Translations under genes and position numbers: made by a program | Shown: positions 32,071-43,878 of the stretch, piece by piece | Numbering within the stretch: position 1 is the stretch's first letter | Layout: the number at the start of each line of letters is the position of its first letter | Notes under the pieces: model-generated | Databases searched by the model: none | What the model was told of the DNA's origin: nothing | What the model saw: the letters and a program-made list of their open reading frames with translations, nothing else | Source of the DNA: Diplolepis rosae | Lineage: Eukaryota > Arthropoda > Insecta > Hymenoptera > Diplolepididae | Assembly (NCBI GenBank): GCA_030998225.1 | Contig: JAPYXD010000045.1 | Coordinates: forward strand, 434,001 to 498,000 | Direction: 5' to 3' | Length of the DNA stretch: 64,000 nt

Positions 32071-34268
32071 AGGTTCGGGGTACAATAGCGAAATGAGCGC
32101 AAATAACAAGGCAAAAGCAGAAGGCTGCGACCCGATGCAGTAATCGTCAAGTCTACGGATAGGAAGAGTTACGCAGACCTGCTCAAAACCATTCGTGGGG
32201 AACTAAACCAGAAGAAATGTATATCAGCGTCAAGGCAGTAAGGAAGTAGTGAAGCTCTTCAAAACGTTTTCGGAGACAAGGGGATAGTGCGCAGCCTAAC
32301 CTCTAAGATGGAAATCGTCATATGTGATATTGACGTAACTTTAGAAAAGGAAGCAATATATTTTGCACTAGACTCGTTCCTTAACAAGTGGGGTAGTCTC
32401 TTGGCATATGGCGATTTTGAACAGGGACTCTCTCTACACATCCATAAAACTCAGACAGAGGGAATCAATCCTCGACATTACGCTTGCCTCCTATGGAATA
32501 GCGTTAAAAATCAACGACTGAGTGCTGGAAGAATACACGGTGTGCGATCATTAATATATCAGATTTGAGCTGGCAAAATTCCTTGGAAACAGTACAAATG
32601 ACTACCGCAACACCACCACAGTAGGCTGGAACGTCTCCAAACTCAATGTGTATGTGCTGCACAGTGAGATACTGAAGGAAAGCTCCTTACTGAAGGAGAA
32701 TAACCAAGGGGCAGAAATAGCAAAACATGCGGGGAACTTAGTCGACCGTACAATGGATTTTATTACTAGGGCCAGCATCGCGTCGATGTCAACACGCTCT
32801 AGAAAATCGCAAAGAAAACATGTTTACTGGTGGACAGCTGAGATAGCTAAATCAAGGACAAACTGCTCACAGCTTAGAAAAAAAAATGCTCCGTGTACGC
32901 AAGAGACATCCGGAACAGCTGCAAGTAAATTCATCCTACAAACAGGCTAAAGAAACAGATGAATAAGGCTATTAAAGACAGAAAAGTTCGTTGCTGGAAC
33001 TAACTTTTTGCGTAAATTGACAAAGATGACAAAATATTGAAGGCCCTAGGATCTCCAAGAAAAGGATAATGATGAGGATCGCTCATATGATTCTGCTATA
33101 CGGAGCAGAAGTATGGGTGGACGCACTGTACTTGCATACTTACAGGACACAACTAGCTACAGTTCAGAGAGGAGGGGCTTTACGAATTACCAGTGCATAC
33201 CGCATGGTTTACGAGGTGGTAGTCCTGGTTATAGAAGGCATCACACTAATGGACCTGTTGGCCAAGGTGCACAAAAAAGTATTCGATTGGAAGGCAAGCG
33301 AAATAGATCCCGAAGAGGCGCACAAACAGCATAGGATTCACACAATGGATAAATAGCCTATCTGTACCGGATGGCTTAGGTTGAGAACCCGTATTGCGTC
33401 TACTGTCTGCAGACCTTAGAGGATACGGAGCACACGTTCTTCGCATGTGGCAGATGGGCCAGATACTGTGACACTCGAGGAAGAAATTGGTGAAGAACGT
33501 ACGCCAGAAAATATGATGGACATTATTCTCCAAAAAGAAGTAACTGGGACGCTGTAAGCAGATTTGCAATAGGCATCCTAATGGCAATTCAAACTTGCAA
33601 TGCGAGACCTGGTGGTCGACAAGCGAACTAATCAATATGGCTACCGTTGGGCTTCGCGCAGCATTGTGTATACTATACTAAAGCCAGATGCTCACAGTGT
33701 AACGCAGTAATTAATCAATTGTTTGACAAATAAATATATAGTTAACATAAAATTAAGTGAGAAGTGCATAAATAAATATAAGCGTGAGAATGGAATTCTC
33801 ACCGAAGCACAGGGAAGGAAAGGACTTTACTTGTAAATGCAGTGCTTGTACGTACTCGCATAACGTATTTAATGACAACAAAAGCATTTTTAGCACTTAC
33901 AGATAAACGTAATTTGAAAAGTCCTATTCAAATCAACAGTAAATACGTGAACGCCGAAGCCCTACGGCAGCCATGATTGTTTTCATGCAGCAGCGCCCCT
34001 AAGCCCGCGGTGGACGTTTGTTTTGCCAAAAGGAGAAGAGAATGGAACACGAAGAGGATCATCCATGTTAACAATAAGGGGGCAAGTCGAATAAGGGTTT
34101 AGTATAGCACCTATAGACACCGGTCTCGAAGTAATGCGTAAGTGGTTCCAAGATTATCGCCTGGTGAAGAAGGAGGTAGAGCTTTAGTCGGTAAGAATCC
34201 GACACAACCCGAACAAGAACTGGATGTCTCATGCAAGATTCCCCCTCCTTCAAAAAAAGAATAAAAAA
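32071..34268 (+). mobile_element. Second R1-clade LINE, degenerate, with poly-A tail
   Basis: Plus strand, in order: ORF1 core (RRPDAVIVKSTDRKSYADLL at about 32128, GELNQKK, MEIVICDIDVTLEKEAIYFA at 32308); ORF2 region after the endonuclease (HVYWWTAEIAKSRTNCSQLR at about 32818); then the post-RT box (LLYGAEVWVDALYLHTYRTQ, TVQRGGALRITSAYRM at 33100-33200) and a C-terminal CCHC motif (CVYCLQTLEDTEHTFFACGRW near 33395-33460, split here into CVYCLQTLED and TEHTFFACGRW). The reverse transcriptase itself is deleted between 32950 and 33060. The tail ends with a G+C-rich untranslated part and an A-rich run at 34250-34268. Confidence 0.8.
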
Positions 34269-34399
34269 ACCGTCATCTACTTCAAGTTTGAGAGTCTACT
34301 CTGTATAAGTTTCTTTAACAGTCAAAAGTCCCCAATTTTCAAACGACTCATGAAAGTCTAAATAAAGTGTTCTCTTCTAAAATCTCCACACCATTAAAT

Positions 34400-36940
34400 T
34401 CAACCATGCTTTCGATTAATATTCTTTCAAAATTATCTGCCAAATGCTACTTTTGTTATTGACAGACTGCTTTAGACTAAAATTCGCTAACTCGTTTAAG
34501 TATATAATGAAAAGAAACCGTCTTTTTGAGGATGTAACTCGTGAATCCATGCTAAAGGCCACTGCATCTAAAAACAAGCGTCATCCTTCACTACCGCTAA
34601 CATACATGCCCTTGGATTAGCGGTATTATTACGTCATTTCTGATGGATAATTAGGTCTTTTAAGTACTTGGTACTCCATTTTTTTTCAAAAGTCCTGACG
34701 AGCTTCGGAAATCAATTTCCAAGAGGATAATCAATTGGATTGTAATGGAAAAAAGTCAGTTTCTGGTAACCTTGTCAATAAATCACCTATCAAAAAGTGT
34801 CCCAGGGTCAGTGCAGAGATATCACTTATATCTAAAGGAATGGAAGTCAATGTTCGTGAATTCAAAATAGACTCGATTTCTACAGGAAGCGTGTTGTAAG
34901 ATATTACTCTAGCCTCGAGATAAACCACCGAAATGTGGAAAAGAGGGTGGAATAAAATTAAAATATAGTTGGTTGTTTAATGGCAAAATTAAAAACTTGA
35001 TTTTTGAATTCTTTTGACTCGAGAAGAACATATAACTTGTTAAGTTCATGTTTTTCTATGAATGATTTCAGAATTTCACCAAATCGAAGGCAGTTATAAT
35101 TGAATTTGTAACTTTTTCGAATGGATTAGTTAAAAGCAAAGCCCCGCATAATTCTGACTATGGAACAGTGAGCTTCTTTAAAGAAGCGACACGAGACTTG
35201 GGACACAGAAGAGCGGAAAAAGATTCGTTATCTCGATTGGGTATAAACAAGTATCATTACCTTTTTCACTCACATCGCAAAAGCCGTGAATTTCTATACC
35301 TTGGTTATTATAAATAAGAACGTTTCTGGAGAAAAGAATATTATTTACAGATTCTACTTGGTTTTTGCATTATTAATTTAGCAAACAAAATTATTGGACC
35401 CAGAATACCTAAAGGATCGAATAATTTTGAAATTTCTGAAAGAATGACTATTTTGGTAATTATCTTATTCGTGTCAGGATTTTTAATAAAATACACGAAA
35501 GAATCTTCTTTGGTCTTCCAATATATGCCTAGAGTCCATGTAATGTAATCTTTATGTAGCTTAAAATCGTTATCAAGGCTCTTATCATTCACACATTTAA
35601 GTACATCTGTATTGTTTGAAGCCCATTGTTGTACGAGGTCTGTCCGGAAAGTATCGGGCCTACCTTTATATCTCCGCACTGGCGTTATTCTTTATCATCG
35701 GGCGGGTGGGATCCTTGAAAGTAATCCCCAATTGATTTAATAACACGGTTCCAGCGATGTTTCCACTTCTCGAAACAGTCCTGGAACTCACTTTTTGGAA
35801 TAGCCTTCAACTCGCGCGTCGCATTACTCTGAATCGTCTCGATGTCGTCCAACCGCTTTCCTTTGAGCACCATTTTCAATTTTGGGAACGTCGAAAAGTA
35901 GCAGGGAGCTGCGCATGAACAATACGTCCGGCAGATGTCAGCAAGCAACCGATAGGTTCGTGAGACTTTACTGTTGACGTTCATGCCCCGCAGAGGTCGC
36001 TCGAAAACTATTGCGCGGAGATATAAATGTAGGCCCGATACCTTCCGGACAGACCTCGTATATTAAAACAAGCTCGAATCAACAGTAGAGTAATCTGATC
36101 ATAAATATTTACAATATTCGTTCACCTGATTGTCTTCTTGACACATAATTTTCTGATATTTACGGTCTTCATTGCGAATTAAAAAGCGGCGATACAAATT
36201 TTTCTATATCAGCTATGAGTACGTACCTATGAAATCTGAAACGTATTATTAGAGAAAAAATGTCGTCTTGTATGGTGGGAACAAACATTTGCGTCTGATT
36301 TAAAGAAAATCCTGACGTGCTTTCAGCTGGTGCATTAGAAACTACTCTTAATTTGATAGTATTACTGGAGTCTTTGAAAACCCCATGATGAGGTTAATAA
36401 AAACCCTCAGAATTCTCAGATGATTTTATCAGTGACAGATGATTCAATTCTCAGTATTCCTTTTTTACTGCTGTATACTGTGTTTTAAGTTCAGAGTCAT
36501 TAACATTTTTTTCCACTAATCTTTTTAATCGTTTTAGGGCCTACAGTTTAGGTTCACCCAATTTCATAAATGGTATTTTAAAAGGCGATGCCACGATATA
36601 TCGACCGTCTTTGTTTCGCGCAGCGTATTGTTTCAAATGAGCTTCACACTCAATCTCTTTTTGAGAGAAATTTGATCTATCAGTTATTTTTTTGACTGAT
36701 CGAAATTTCTCTATCATTGCTTTTGGTTAAGTTAACATACGTTTAGAAATTTTAAAAACTTTCATATTCTTTGAAATATTTAGGCCTCCACCAATAATCG
36801 AATTTTTTGCATATAAAGGCCGTTATCATTTTGGGATAGATTTATTGAGCCGATTAAATAAACGATGAGCTAGTCCTAACCCCAATGAGCATTCTAATGG
36901 AAGCTGGTATGTGAAAGTTTGGATCAGCAACCGCAATAGT
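34400..36940 (-). mobile_element. BEL/Pao retrotransposon pol, antisense, decayed
   Basis: Minus strand from 36940 down: DPNFHIPASI with LIG (protease/RT lead-in), ECEAHLKQYAARNKDGRYIV with ASPFKIPFMKLGEPKL (start of RT), LRVVSNAPAES and LIIRFRFHRYVLIADIEKF (RT core), then after the MITE at 35634-36058 WTLGIYWKTKEDSF and ILSEISKLFDPLGILGPIIL (35341-35679), GIEIHGFCDVSE (RNase H) near 35280, and VEIESILNSRTLTSIPLDIS with LGHFLIGDLLTRLPE (integrase C-end) at 34731-34928. The FDPLGILGP and LNSRTL boxes are diagnostic for BEL/Pao. Most of the integrase core is missing. No long terminal repeats found. Confidence 0.87.
35634..36058 (-). mobile_element. Mariner-derived MITE inside the BEL element
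   Basis: The ends CGAGGTCTGTCCGGAAAG (35634) and CTTCCGGACAGACCTCG (36058) are inverted repeats of about 30 bases, with TA at 35632-35633 and 36059-36060. The 425-base body keeps on the minus strand a piece of transposase start and its C-terminus: RLDDIETIQSNATRELKAIP, KSEFQDCFEKWKHRWNRVIK, SIGDYFQG. So it is an internal deletion product of a mariner-type element. It splits the BEL reverse transcriptase, so it is younger than the BEL copy. Confidence 0.92.
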
Positions 36941-37161
36941 TTTAGGAATGTTAAGATGCTCTCTGGGTTTTGCTTAATTAGGAACAAAATCTGTTATGTT
37001 AGGTAGGATCAATGAATTAAGATTTTACAATATTGTATTTATAAGCTCGTCTGCTGCGAATTCTATAAGATTGCTATCTAAAGAATAACAGAACTATTTC
37101 AAAATAGAAGTGTTTTTAACGTTGAATTCAATTAATTGTAATAATAAAAGTAAAATCTAAC

Positions 37162-37302
37162 CTCTTCACTTGTAGACTTATCTTGCCGTTGACTTGGTGA
37201 TGAAGTCAAAAGATCTGGTAAAACAGAACACGGTCGTGATCCAGGAGACGATCCAGACCTCTGAAAGTCAGCGCCAGCTCTCATACGATCCCCTTCTCGA
37301 CT
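37162..37302 (-). CDS. msn: msn-like Ste20 kinase: linker exon
   Basis: Minus-strand exon of 141 bases (47 codons, phase 0 to phase 0) between acceptor CATTGTAG and donor GTTAGA. It encodes SREGDRMRAGADFQRSGSSP, GSRPCSVLPDLLTSSPSQRQ and DKSTSEE. The SRP-SVLPDLL and DKSTSEEYRQA joins are typical of the serine/proline-rich linker that precedes the CNH domain of Misshapen-type kinases. It joins in frame to 29726-29936 (next, starting YRQAV) and 42058-42134 (before, ending VMKR). The donor is GTTAGA rather than GTAAGT. Confidence 0.85.
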
Positions 37303-38540
37303 CTACAATGCAATTCATTTGATTGCAATCAAAATCAATTATGAACGAAATAAACATTGATTTATAAATACAGTCATGTGGAACGCAGTAAATTATATCA
37401 ATTTCAAGCACGTATATGTAATTAGTTTTAAATGATCTTCAAAATTTCGAGCATATAAATCAAGTCTAAGCATTAAGATATAATAATTATAATCAAGTCG
37501 ATAAATTCATAGAAATAAAGAAGACCAGGTTTATATGACTGGCATGACCAGCCAGTAAGTGTACAAATAATTTTCGAGGAGCCAATAATTTAATAATTTA
37601 TATGCTTCTTTGAAGGCTTTTATTATTTAATATGGATTTTTTGCTCAATCAGTGTCTGCACCAATTTGTGGACACTAAATTTTTTTCAGCACCAGTTTTT
37701 TAACACTGGATGTACCAGTTTATGGACACTCAATTTTATTCCGAATCACTTAGTTAACCATGATTCATATAAACTTGCATGATATTTTAATGGGAACAAT
37801 CACTTCATTATTAATAATTTCGTCCTTTTTTAATAAATTAACATCATATAATAAAGTTTAGGAGTATATAAAATTGTTCTGTATTAGATGGTGCTAGATT
37901 TTTATGAAAAGCGACAATTTTTTCACTTGTTAATCAATTAGAACTTTAGAAATATTATTAAAGAACTATTAAATTCTGTATTTTTGCAATTATTTATTAT
38001 CATATTCCAAAAGTGTAAGATGAAAAGTTTTACTGAGTTTTTGAGGCTATAATCGATAAAAAATTTATTGACAATCGAAGAATCGTTAATTGACTAATAA
38101 TTTTCTGAATAAACATAAATACAGAGATAAAACACGTTTAAATTGATTTTTTCACATGACTGTTTACAAACAGGTAGATTCACGTATTTTCTGTGCCAGT
38201 ATGTGAACTGCTGTATTTAACAATAAATGATAAGAAATTAAGGCTTTTCAGCGACGCTCGTGTAAAATATAAACAACATTGATTTATTTAAACCTTTTTT
38301 TACTAAATTACCCTGACTATAGTGCGTTCCCTATAAACAAACGTAAGTCTACTGTCAAAACAGTTTCTACTAAGATGGAGGTAATTTCACTGCTACCACT
38401 ATGCTGACAGTGAGACTTGCATAAAAAACGGCGGTTTATGTTTAAAATATTCAAATTTAACACCGACAACTCATATCAATCTTATTTCTTATCATTCCAG
38501 GATAAAGTTTATAAAGATTATCGTAAGGTTTTTTATCATT
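37303..38540. other. msn intron sequence with two diverged short repeats
   Basis: AT-rich. Near 37650-37735 two diverged copies of CAGTGTCTGCACCAATTTGT-like sequence (second: CTGGATGTACCAGTTTATGG) each followed by GGACACT are spaced about 60 bases. No coding block. Confidence 0.5.
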
Positions 38541-38553
38541 TGACATATAAATG

Positions 38554-38654
38554 GAAAATAGTATATTACACTACAAGGGCAGAAAGTTGAGATTCCTGCA
38601 CTGCACACAGTTCAGGGCTCTCAAATTTCTGCACATGTAGTGTATACTATTTTT
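38554..38654. repeat. 101-bp near-perfect palindrome (hairpin)
   Basis: GAAAATAGTATATTACACTA at the left and TAGTGTATACTATTTTT at the right are complements, and the inner parts (GCAGAAAGTTGAGATTCCTG against CAGGGCTCTCAAATTTCTGC) also pair, so nearly all 101 bases fold into one hairpin. Confidence 0.8.
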
Positions 38655-38663
38655 CTTGCTACC

Positions 38664-39165
38664 CGGTCGAAAGTACGAAAACAATTGCATGTGTGCATTG
38701 GAATATATTGATGCCTGCCCCGACATTTGCGGCACGAGCGGAGCGAGTGCTGCTGCTGGTGGGGGGGGGGGGGGGGGCAGGCATCAAATACATCTATAAA
38801 TTGAGGTTTGGATACACCCTTCGAAAAGAAATAGTGTTTATTTTATAAACATGACTATATATTTGTATCAGAATTGCAAAACTTATTTTATAATAGTTCT
38901 TCTTCATCTGTCGATTCATCAGAAGATATGTCATTCATTTTTTTATTTTTATTTTTGCTACACTTCAGTCACTACTATTGCTTTCTAAATAATATCCACT
39001 AATTGCCACTAATAAACATTAGCAGAGAGCGTACAAATTTTGACGCTTGAGGTTATTGACGTCTTTACTCCCGCTATTATAGAGGGCTCGCATATAGGTT
39101 GACCAATGCATGAAAGTTAGACTTTCTGCCGTAAAATTGGTGCCAAAACCACGTACTTTCGACCG
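38664..39165. repeat. Inverted 14-bp ends enclosing a poly-G hairpin
   Basis: CGGTCGAAAGTACG at 38664 and CGTACTTTCGACCG at 39152-39165 are perfect complements. Inside, TTGATGCCTGCC (38709) and GGCAGGCATCAA (38776-38787) enclose a GC-rich core with 17 consecutive G (38761-38777). This may be a small foldback element next to the 38554 palindrome. Confidence 0.6.
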
Positions 39166-39339
39166 AGGCAGTAAGAAAAAATATGAACAAGTCTCCACAA
39201 ACTGGTACGTTTACCTCAATACTACCTTTTTTTCTAAATTTTGTTCAAAAAATAGAAACCTTTTTGAAACAATCGTAAAATTGGTGGTTCTACAACAATA
39301 TTAAATTTCCTGCGAAACCACAAGTCAAACTAGAAGGAT

Positions 39340-41846
39340 TAATAAGATTAATCCGTGATCCTGGTTCTTTAAAACATCCTTACCAATAAAAAATGTTGAT
39401 TTGAATTATTTTGTGTAAAAATGTTGAATGACTTATGCGAATGCATCAAATATTGCTTTAAAAGGATTGTAGATATCAACTTAAAAACTTAATCTTGATT
39501 TTATCAGTAATACTATCCTCGCACTTGAAAAACACCCTCAAGAGGAAATTGAAAATTGTAATGCAGAATCGTACCCTGAATCTGTATGGTGACCAGCTTT
39601 TACGAGCTCTTAGGGCAATAGTATAATCAGACGTGTTTTATTTTTTTCACAAGACAAAAATTTATCTTGGCAGAAAGTAATTTCTGTATTGCGATTAAAA
39701 ACAATTTCACGTCCAATATTTTTCATTGTACGTCGTAATTGCTCGCAATATATTGTACTTAAAAAAGTACTTCTATCAGGGTATCCATCAAAAACTATTG
39801 AACATATTGTCCTAAGATTTGCTACACAGTGTCATTTCGATGCCAGATAAGTCTATGGAGAAAGAATCCGCCATCGACAACATGTACGATACTTTCAGTT
39901 TCGGGAATTTTCTGAAAGCGCTGAATATTTCACTTTCGTGAAATATTGATTTTGGAGTTTTGCACATTCCTTCTTCATCGAAAAGAGAAAGTGTAAAAGG
40001 TGGAAACTCTTACTTTAGATATTATCTCATGTCATTTTATGGTTGAATATTTAGAGAAATTCTTTGGCAAATTAAAGGTGGATTAATTTCTACTATTTCA
40101 TCGGTAATTAAAATCATCTTTGGGTCGATCTTCCAGTTGATTTAACATTGCAGTCCTAAGATTATTAATTTTTACAAATGTAAGAGGCTGTCTCATGGAA
40201 TTACTTACCGCCTTATTTCTGCAGATAAAACATCTCTGAAAAAAAATTACGAATTTCTGAACTCTTTCGCCTATGATCTGAAATAGATGCAATGTTTGCT
40301 GCCTTAGCCACTTCAATGTTTAACTTTCTGACGTACATAGTATGACAATTCTTATGGATGTTAAGGGATTTATATTTCTGTAGTTAGATATATTTTTCAT
40401 CCTGCCTTTGGCGACTAACTTGCTCAAGAGATTGTATTGCACGCTGTTTAACAGTGCAGGCATTTTGAGGTTACAGTATCTTGTCACAAAGGATGAAAAT
40501 ATAACCCTGTGCATCTGCCATCCTCAATAAATTTAAGTCCTTCAAAAGAGATTTATATATAAAACGTCTGATAAAATAATACACAAAATTACTATTCACG
40601 CAATTTAATACCAAAAAAGTTCAATTACACATCTTATAGAAGGAATAAAATTTCTTAAATTTTCAAGACATATTTTTCAAATATTCAATGTCATATTTGT
40701 ATAGATCAAAGCAATTAATTACATTAAATTGAACATATTTCAAGAATTACGAATGTCTACTTATTTATGTAAAAATGCATGCAAATATTTGAAGGCCATT
40801 GAAAATATGCCCTTCGATATGCTGAAAAATTGTGCATAACTTAAGCTTAAAATAATAAATAGTTTCCGAAAGAGAGCATTTGTTATTAAAAAACTTAATG
40901 TTTTTCAACCTTATTTCTACAGCCAGTAGTGGTCGCAGAGCAATTTAAGTGGTCAATTTCTTATTCTAAAGACAAATGTGTATAAGTATTTATAAAATTT
41001 ATAATGATCTTTTTTCCTGTACTTCGCACAATGCATATGCACATAAAAAAAATTCGTAATTCTTGAAATATGTTCAATTTAATGTAATTAATTGCTTTAA
41101 TCCATACAAATATGACATTGAATATTTGAAAAATATGTCTTGAAAATTTAAGAAATTTTATTCCTCCTATAAGATGTGTAATTGAACTTTTTTGGTATTA
41201 AATTGCGTGAATAGTAATTTTGTGTATTATTTTAACAGATGTTTTATATATAAATCTCTTTTGAAGGACTTAAATTTATCGAGGATGGCAGATGCACAGG
41301 GTTATATTTTCATCCTTTGTGACAAGATACTGTGACCTCAAAATGCCTGCACTGTTAAACAGCGTGCAATACAATCTCTTGAGCAAGTTAGTCGCCAAAG
41401 GCAGGATTAAAAATATATCTAACTACAGAAATATAAATCCCTTAAAATCCATAAAAATTGTCATAATATGTACGAGGGTAGTCCCAGAAGTACCTGACTC
41501 TACAATGAAAACCCAACAAATTTGGAAAAAATAAACATATTTGGAAACAATTTGAACTTCAATTAATTCATTTTGGCCATCGCGATAACAGATGTGTGAA
41601 CTGATGTATTGTTTCAATGAATTAACACCTTGTTTTTCGCCAAAATGGAGGGTGTTTTTCGAATTGCAAGGATAGTATTAGAGGTAAAATCAAGATTTAA
41701 TTCTTTAAATTGATATCTGTAAACATTTTGAAGGAATATTTGATCAGTTTGCATGAGTTATTCAACAATTTAACACAAAATAATTATAATTATTATTCTT
41801 AAAAATGGTTTAAAGAACCGGGGCGACGGATTAAACTTATTATTTT
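39340..41846. repeat. 2.5-kb nested palindrome (foldback)
   Basis: Inner arms 40332-40754 and 41052-41474 are 423-base reverse complements at about 95 percent identity with a 297-base spacer. Outer arms, about 39340-39541 and 41645-41846, are also reverse complements at lower identity (share GAGGGTGTTTTTC, GATAGTATTA, AAAATCAAGATT and AAAGAACC). The left side holds about 790 bases between its two arms and the right about 170. Matching 60-codon frames (MHRVIFSSFVTRYC) occur in both inner arms only because the DNA is duplicated. No transposase was recognised. It lies in an msn intron. Confidence 0.85.
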
Positions 41847-42057
41847 AAAGTCGAAAAAAGTTTTTAATTATAATTATATCTAAAAAACGTAAGACACGAG
41901 ACACAAAAAAGACATTTTTTAGCCATCTCAATATTTACTATCTTTGCAATAAATGATCCAGATCACAGTCAGATGGTTTCTAGACAAACTTCAAACAGCT
42001 CAAGATTTTTCTTGCTTTAAAATTTTTACTTCATTGGGAAGAATGAATTTCACTTAC

Positions 42058-42134
42058 TCTTTTCATGACTAGTGTACGATCTCCTGATTCCTCTTCATCT
42101 GGCGTTGGTGGCAGTGGACGGTTTGGAGCTCCAC
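42058..42134 (-). CDS. msn: msn-like Ste20 kinase: linker exon
   Basis: Minus-strand exon of 77 bases between acceptor TATATCCAG and donor GTAAGT. Two bases complete a serine codon begun in 43314-43372, then GGAPNRPLPPTPDEEESGDR and TLVMKR, ending on a codon boundary. NRPLPPTPD followed by GDRTL-MKR is a conserved signature of the Misshapen/TNIK linker. The PLPPTP run is also a potential SH3 ligand; binding of NCK-type adaptors by this linker is known for the family. Confidence 0.88.
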
Positions 42135-43313
42135 CTGGATATAATTAGAAACAAATTATTCTAGTGGAAATATTTTGGAATTGTTTTAAAAGTAATTATA
42201 ATTTATAGTTTTCGTGGAGGTAGTTCACACTGATTGAAATAAAGTAAACAAGTGTTGAATAAGCTAGCTTAAAAGTGAAGCTAGCGAGCGAGCTTGAGAT
42301 GTCGAGACACTCGGCAAAAACGATTACAGCTCTTTGACATTTCAGATTTTTTTTTTAAAACAAATTATTATAACTGAACGAAAATGATCAATTAATTGTG
42401 TCGAGCGTGAAGTTTGCTGCACAAACGAAGCGAGGACAGCAATTCACGTTAGGTAAAATAGCTTTTCTTCCTGTGTAATACACGATTATTTCGTCTACAC
42501 TCGTAAATAAGGACCAATATTATATAGCCTCTGAAATAATTCGCAAAAAAATCTAAATTTATCACCATTTATCAATTTTGCAGACGAAGTTCTATATAAT
42601 CGATATATAGTACCTTCATTTGCTACCGGTAGCACCACTGATGGTATTTGAATAGAAATTTCCACAATCTTCATATAATTATTATCACGTGACTGTTATT
42701 GTTGCCCTGTATGGCACGGAAACTGTTAACCTTTAAAATAATAGGCCCTAAACAGCTATCTCCGCATGCGCGACGTCTTAGTTTTCAATAACCCGCCTAT
42801 TATTTATTATTTACGAGTGTCGAAGGAAATGCTTTTTATTTAGAGTTTATTTTCGTATAATCCTATTATCTTTCTTCAAACTCAGTAAATCATATCTTCA
42901 ACTCTTGTGTTCAAAAGTTTAAAGATTTTTTCAGAAATAATTCTGCAAGACAGGAATTTATTCGTCCATATTGCAATGAAATAATTGGTTGTCAAAGAAT
43001 TTTAAATCTTGATCATCATTCAACTTCTGAAAGTAAGAGAAAATAACCCTTTTCGAATAAATTCCTTTCTACCTATGAAAATTAAGACATTATTGATAAA
43101 TCTAAATTGACAGACTTTGTATCTAAATTATACAAACTAACATTTAACGATATTTGAAATAGAATTGGAAAAAATCCTATTCAGGTTCCAATTGATATAA
43201 CAATGGAATCAACGAGTAGACAAAAAGCTAATATTATAGTTGGTGTTTTAAAAAAACGATGAACCTAGGAGACTTTATTAATTTTCAAGTTGATGCATTA
43301 TATTATAACTTAC
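42135..43313. other. msn intron with a possible MITE
   Basis: TACACTCGTAAATAAGG near 42503 and TTATTTACGAGTGTCGAAG near 42813 form imperfect inverted ends of a possible 330-base MITE. No coding sequence. Confidence 0.35.
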
Positions 43314-43372
43314 TTTCGTGATGAGAATTGTAGACATTGTGAGAAGAGGTCGACGAAGAGTCTGACGTCGGT
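43314..43372 (-). CDS. msn: msn-like Ste20 kinase: small serine-rich exon
   Basis: Minus-strand exon of 59 bases between acceptor TTTTTATTTTAG and donor GTAAGT. One base finishes the leucine codon left open by 49333-49436; then PTSDSSSTSSHNVYNSHHE; the last base starts the serine codon finished by 42058-42134. Its own sequence is low-complexity, so the support is the perfect phase on both sides and strong splice sites. It could be an alternatively included exon: 59 is not a multiple of three, so skipping would break the frame. Confidence 0.68.
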
Positions 43373-43878
43373 CTAAAATAAAAAGTAAAGAAATAATTAA
43401 TAACACAAATGGATATTTATTCGTCACAAAAATGGATTTCGTACAGAACACTAATAATTCATCAAATGGGTTATCCATGATTAAAAAATTTTACTTAAGC
43501 GAAGGAGAGCGTCCAATCGGATTCAATTTGTATTTGAAAACATTAGAAGACTGGTTGACAACAATTTAAAAATTAGAAAATTAAACTTAGTCTATGAAAG
43601 GAAATTAAAGAATTAGGCAGTTATAATAACGGAAAATGTAATGAGTCTGAAGATATGCAATTAAAAATTAGTTAATAACATTATTTTTTTGCGTGGATGA
43701 CCAGTAGAATACATATTTAGAAGTAAGAATAAATATGACAGTTTCCTTGTGTAATGTCACTCGAGGCATGTGAGCTATTTTACCTTGGAAAAATTGTTAA
43801 TTTATGTTTTTAATTGTTCGAGACAATCGTAAAGATTTATAATTTTCTCCATAATGTTAGCAATTAAGTATTTGTTTC
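43373..43878. other. msn intron sequence, nothing recognised
   Basis: AT-rich intronic sequence upstream (gene sense) of the small exon. Confidence 0.5.

Noticed and set aside
40320..40514. Conserved protein encoded in both palindrome arms
   Set aside because: The two 60-codon frames match because the DNA arms are 95 percent identical; there is no protein motif and no codon-level conservation beyond that.
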